Shown in pieces: positions 62,973-64,000 of a stretch of DNA of 64,000 nucleotides. Made by a program: the position numbers and the translations under genes. The notes beneath the pieces were generated by a model that saw only the letters and a program-made list of their open reading frames with translations, ran no database searches and was not told the DNA's origin. Each line of letters begins with the position of its first letter. Within the stretch, counting starts at the first letter, position 1. Source of the DNA: Listeria grandensis FSL F6-0971 (GTDB taxonomy: Bacteria; Bacillota; Bacilli; Lactobacillales; Listeriaceae); contig NZ_AODD01000008.1 of NCBI RefSeq assembly GCF_000525835.1, positions 44,696 to 108,695 on the forward strand. The letters are read 5' to 3'.

Positions 62973-64000
62973 TTATTTTGTAATATCTACTGTTGTTCGC
63001 ATAAGTTCGAACCCCAATTTTGAAAATGAAACGACTTCTACTTTATCGCTACTGTTTTTGATAAAACCAAGTGCATAAACGGAATATTTGCCGTCTTTTA
63101 CGAACGCGTGGTTCACCGTTTCACCGTTAACGACTAAATTCACTTTATTCGCGCCACCCGTTGCAGTCCCTGTGAGTAGTTCTTCACCAATTTGATAAGG
63201 TTCTGCGGTTAGTTCCGTCCCATCCATGATGTATTTAACGTCTACCGGAACTTCTTTAATGAGTACACCTTCTTCGTTGTAGGCACAAACGGACACGACA
63301 TCTTTTTCACTTGTAATTAAACCTTGCGCATAAAGAGAATATTTGCCGTTTTTCGTGTTGATTTGATTGACAATCTTGCCATTTACTTTTAATTTGACTT
63401 GTTTTACATCACTACTTGCCGTTCCTGTAATACTTTCATCAATTGTCATAATAAATGTGCTAGCCGTTAGCTCTGTCTTCGATTTCACGATATTCACTTT
63501 CGCTTCTGCGATTACTTTGCCGTTCCTGTCCAACCCCTTAATAACAACTTCGTCACCAAAATCAGTAATGTACTGACGCGCATAAATTTTATATTTTCCT
63601 CTACCTGTATTGTTCGTTGTTGCTGTCATGCGATCTCGGCCATTCACGAATACTTTTACTTTCACGATATCTTGTGAATGTTTACCAAAAACATACTCAT
63701 CATGATTGTCAAAATTATAGTCATTTGCGGTTAGTATTGTCTCAATTTTCTTGATGATTACGTCTGTTTTAGCAACTACTTTGCCAGATGCATCAAGGCC
63801 GTAAATCTCGACTTTTTGATTCGGATCTGTAATGAATTCACCGGCCCAAATCGTGTAGTTTTCACCGCTTGTTCCTGTGGTATTTTGAACTACGCCGTCC
63901 ACAACTAGCTGTACTTTTACAATGTTGGCAGAGTTTGTTCCCGTAATGTAGTCTTCGTACATTTCGTATTCATCCGCGGTTAAAAGGTATACTTCCTTTT
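62973..64000 (-). CDS. C-terminal part of a secreted Ig-like repeat protein (5' end outside window)
   Basis: The open frame continues past base 64000. The visible 342 residues hold four Ig-like modules: L-T-A-D-E-Y-E-M near the window edge, L-T-A-N-D-Y-N-F near residue 82 of the visible part, then a third and fourth ending in V-D-I-T-K. The last three correspond closely to the three C-terminal domains of the protein at 42100-44844, including V-F-V-N-G-R-D, G-K-Y-K-I-Y-A-R-Q-Y-I and S-F-S-K-L-G-F-E-L, so the two are paralogues. No anchor motif at the C-terminus. First gene of a likely operon with the two small secreted paralogues. Confidence 0.85.
   Translation of the reverse strand, partial: KEVYLLTADEYEMYEDYITGTNSANIVKVQLVVDGVVQNTTGTSGENYTIWAGEFITDPNQKVEIYGLDASGKVVAKTDVIIKKIETILTANDYNFDNHDEYVFGKHSQDIVKVKVFVNGRDRMTATTNNTGRGKYKIYARQYITDFGDEVVIKGLDRNGKVIAEAKVNIVKSKTELTASTFIMTIDESITGTASSDVKQVKLKVNGKIVNQINTKNGKYSLYAQGLITSEKDVVSVCAYNEEGVLIKEVPVDVKYIMDGTELTAEPYQIGEELLTGTATGGANKVNLVVNGETVNHAFVKDGKYSVYALGFIKNSSDKVEVVSFSKLGFELMRTTVDITK

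Noticed and set aside
1..64000. CRISPR array, tRNA, rRNA, insertion sequence or prophage
   Set aside because: No regularly spaced repeats, cloverleaf, rRNA segment, transposase or phage structural gene was recognised on either strand.

Overview
The window is AT-rich, low-GC Gram-positive DNA, most likely from the Listeriaceae (inference). The signs are two PrfA/Crp-type regulators of PrfA length, LPxTG and WxL surface proteins, extracellular Ig-like and Cry1Ac D-VI-type repeats, NrdR boxes, CcpA-type cre sites and AGGAGG ribosome binding sites. No rRNA, tRNA, CRISPR array, insertion sequence or phage gene was seen. Almost every gene is on the minus strand; the plus strand carries a 29-codon ORF, an Imm5-like gene, msmX and an Mga-type regulator.

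Layout. 1-952: M20 peptidase (cut by the window edge). 1154-8739: a secreted repeat protein, two PrfA/Crp-like regulators (one frameshifted) and an LPxTG purple-acid-phosphatase-like enzyme. 8961-11892: a small ORF and the anaerobic ribonucleotide reductase genes nrdD-nrdG behind paired NrdR boxes. 12092-23383: polysaccharide cluster 1 (WecC-type dehydrogenase, initiating sugar transferase, WecB/TagA transferase, Wzz-like protein, tyrosine kinase, LicD, cytidylyltransferase, flippase, GT4, polymerase, epimerase, small HTH protein) with a DUF4352-like lipoprotein at its head. 23764-25444: alpha/beta hydrolase. 25667-31542: catabolic operon (AGPS-like flavoenzyme, GlpP-type antiterminator, MFS transporter, SDR, FGGY kinase) with a cre site inside its promoter and a leader terminator. 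31551-31890: tandem structured repeats. 31948-35322: NeuD/PglD-like acetyltransferase and two WxL proteins. 35741-37367: Imm5-like protein and MsmX. 37437-45012: large secreted Ig-like proteins, a split GT2 and a second lipoprotein. 45066-57056: polysaccharide cluster 2, resembling teichuronic acid or UDP-glucuronate-dependent capsule loci. 57300-64000: Mga-type regulator, LPxTG Cna_B adhesin, two paralogous secreted proteins and the end of another Ig-like protein.

How the genes work together. Both polysaccharide clusters look like Wzx/Wzy systems with a tyrosine-kinase pair; each has a GalE-like epimerase next to a small excisionase-type HTH gene. Around them sit many secreted or anchored proteins and four regulators of the type that control surface and virulence functions (three PrfA/Crp-like, one Mga-like). 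The region therefore reads as a cell-surface island.

Caution. Ten single-base frameshifts, mostly in A/T homopolymers, break eight otherwise intact genes, including nrdD. Sequencing or assembly error is the simplest explanation. The best candidates for undescribed biology are two 109-nt tandem units with compensatory base changes, a second covarying element present twice, a leader attenuator paired with a GlpP-type gene, and a TTCTA-N6-TAGAA dyad seen twice in PrfA-box-like position.
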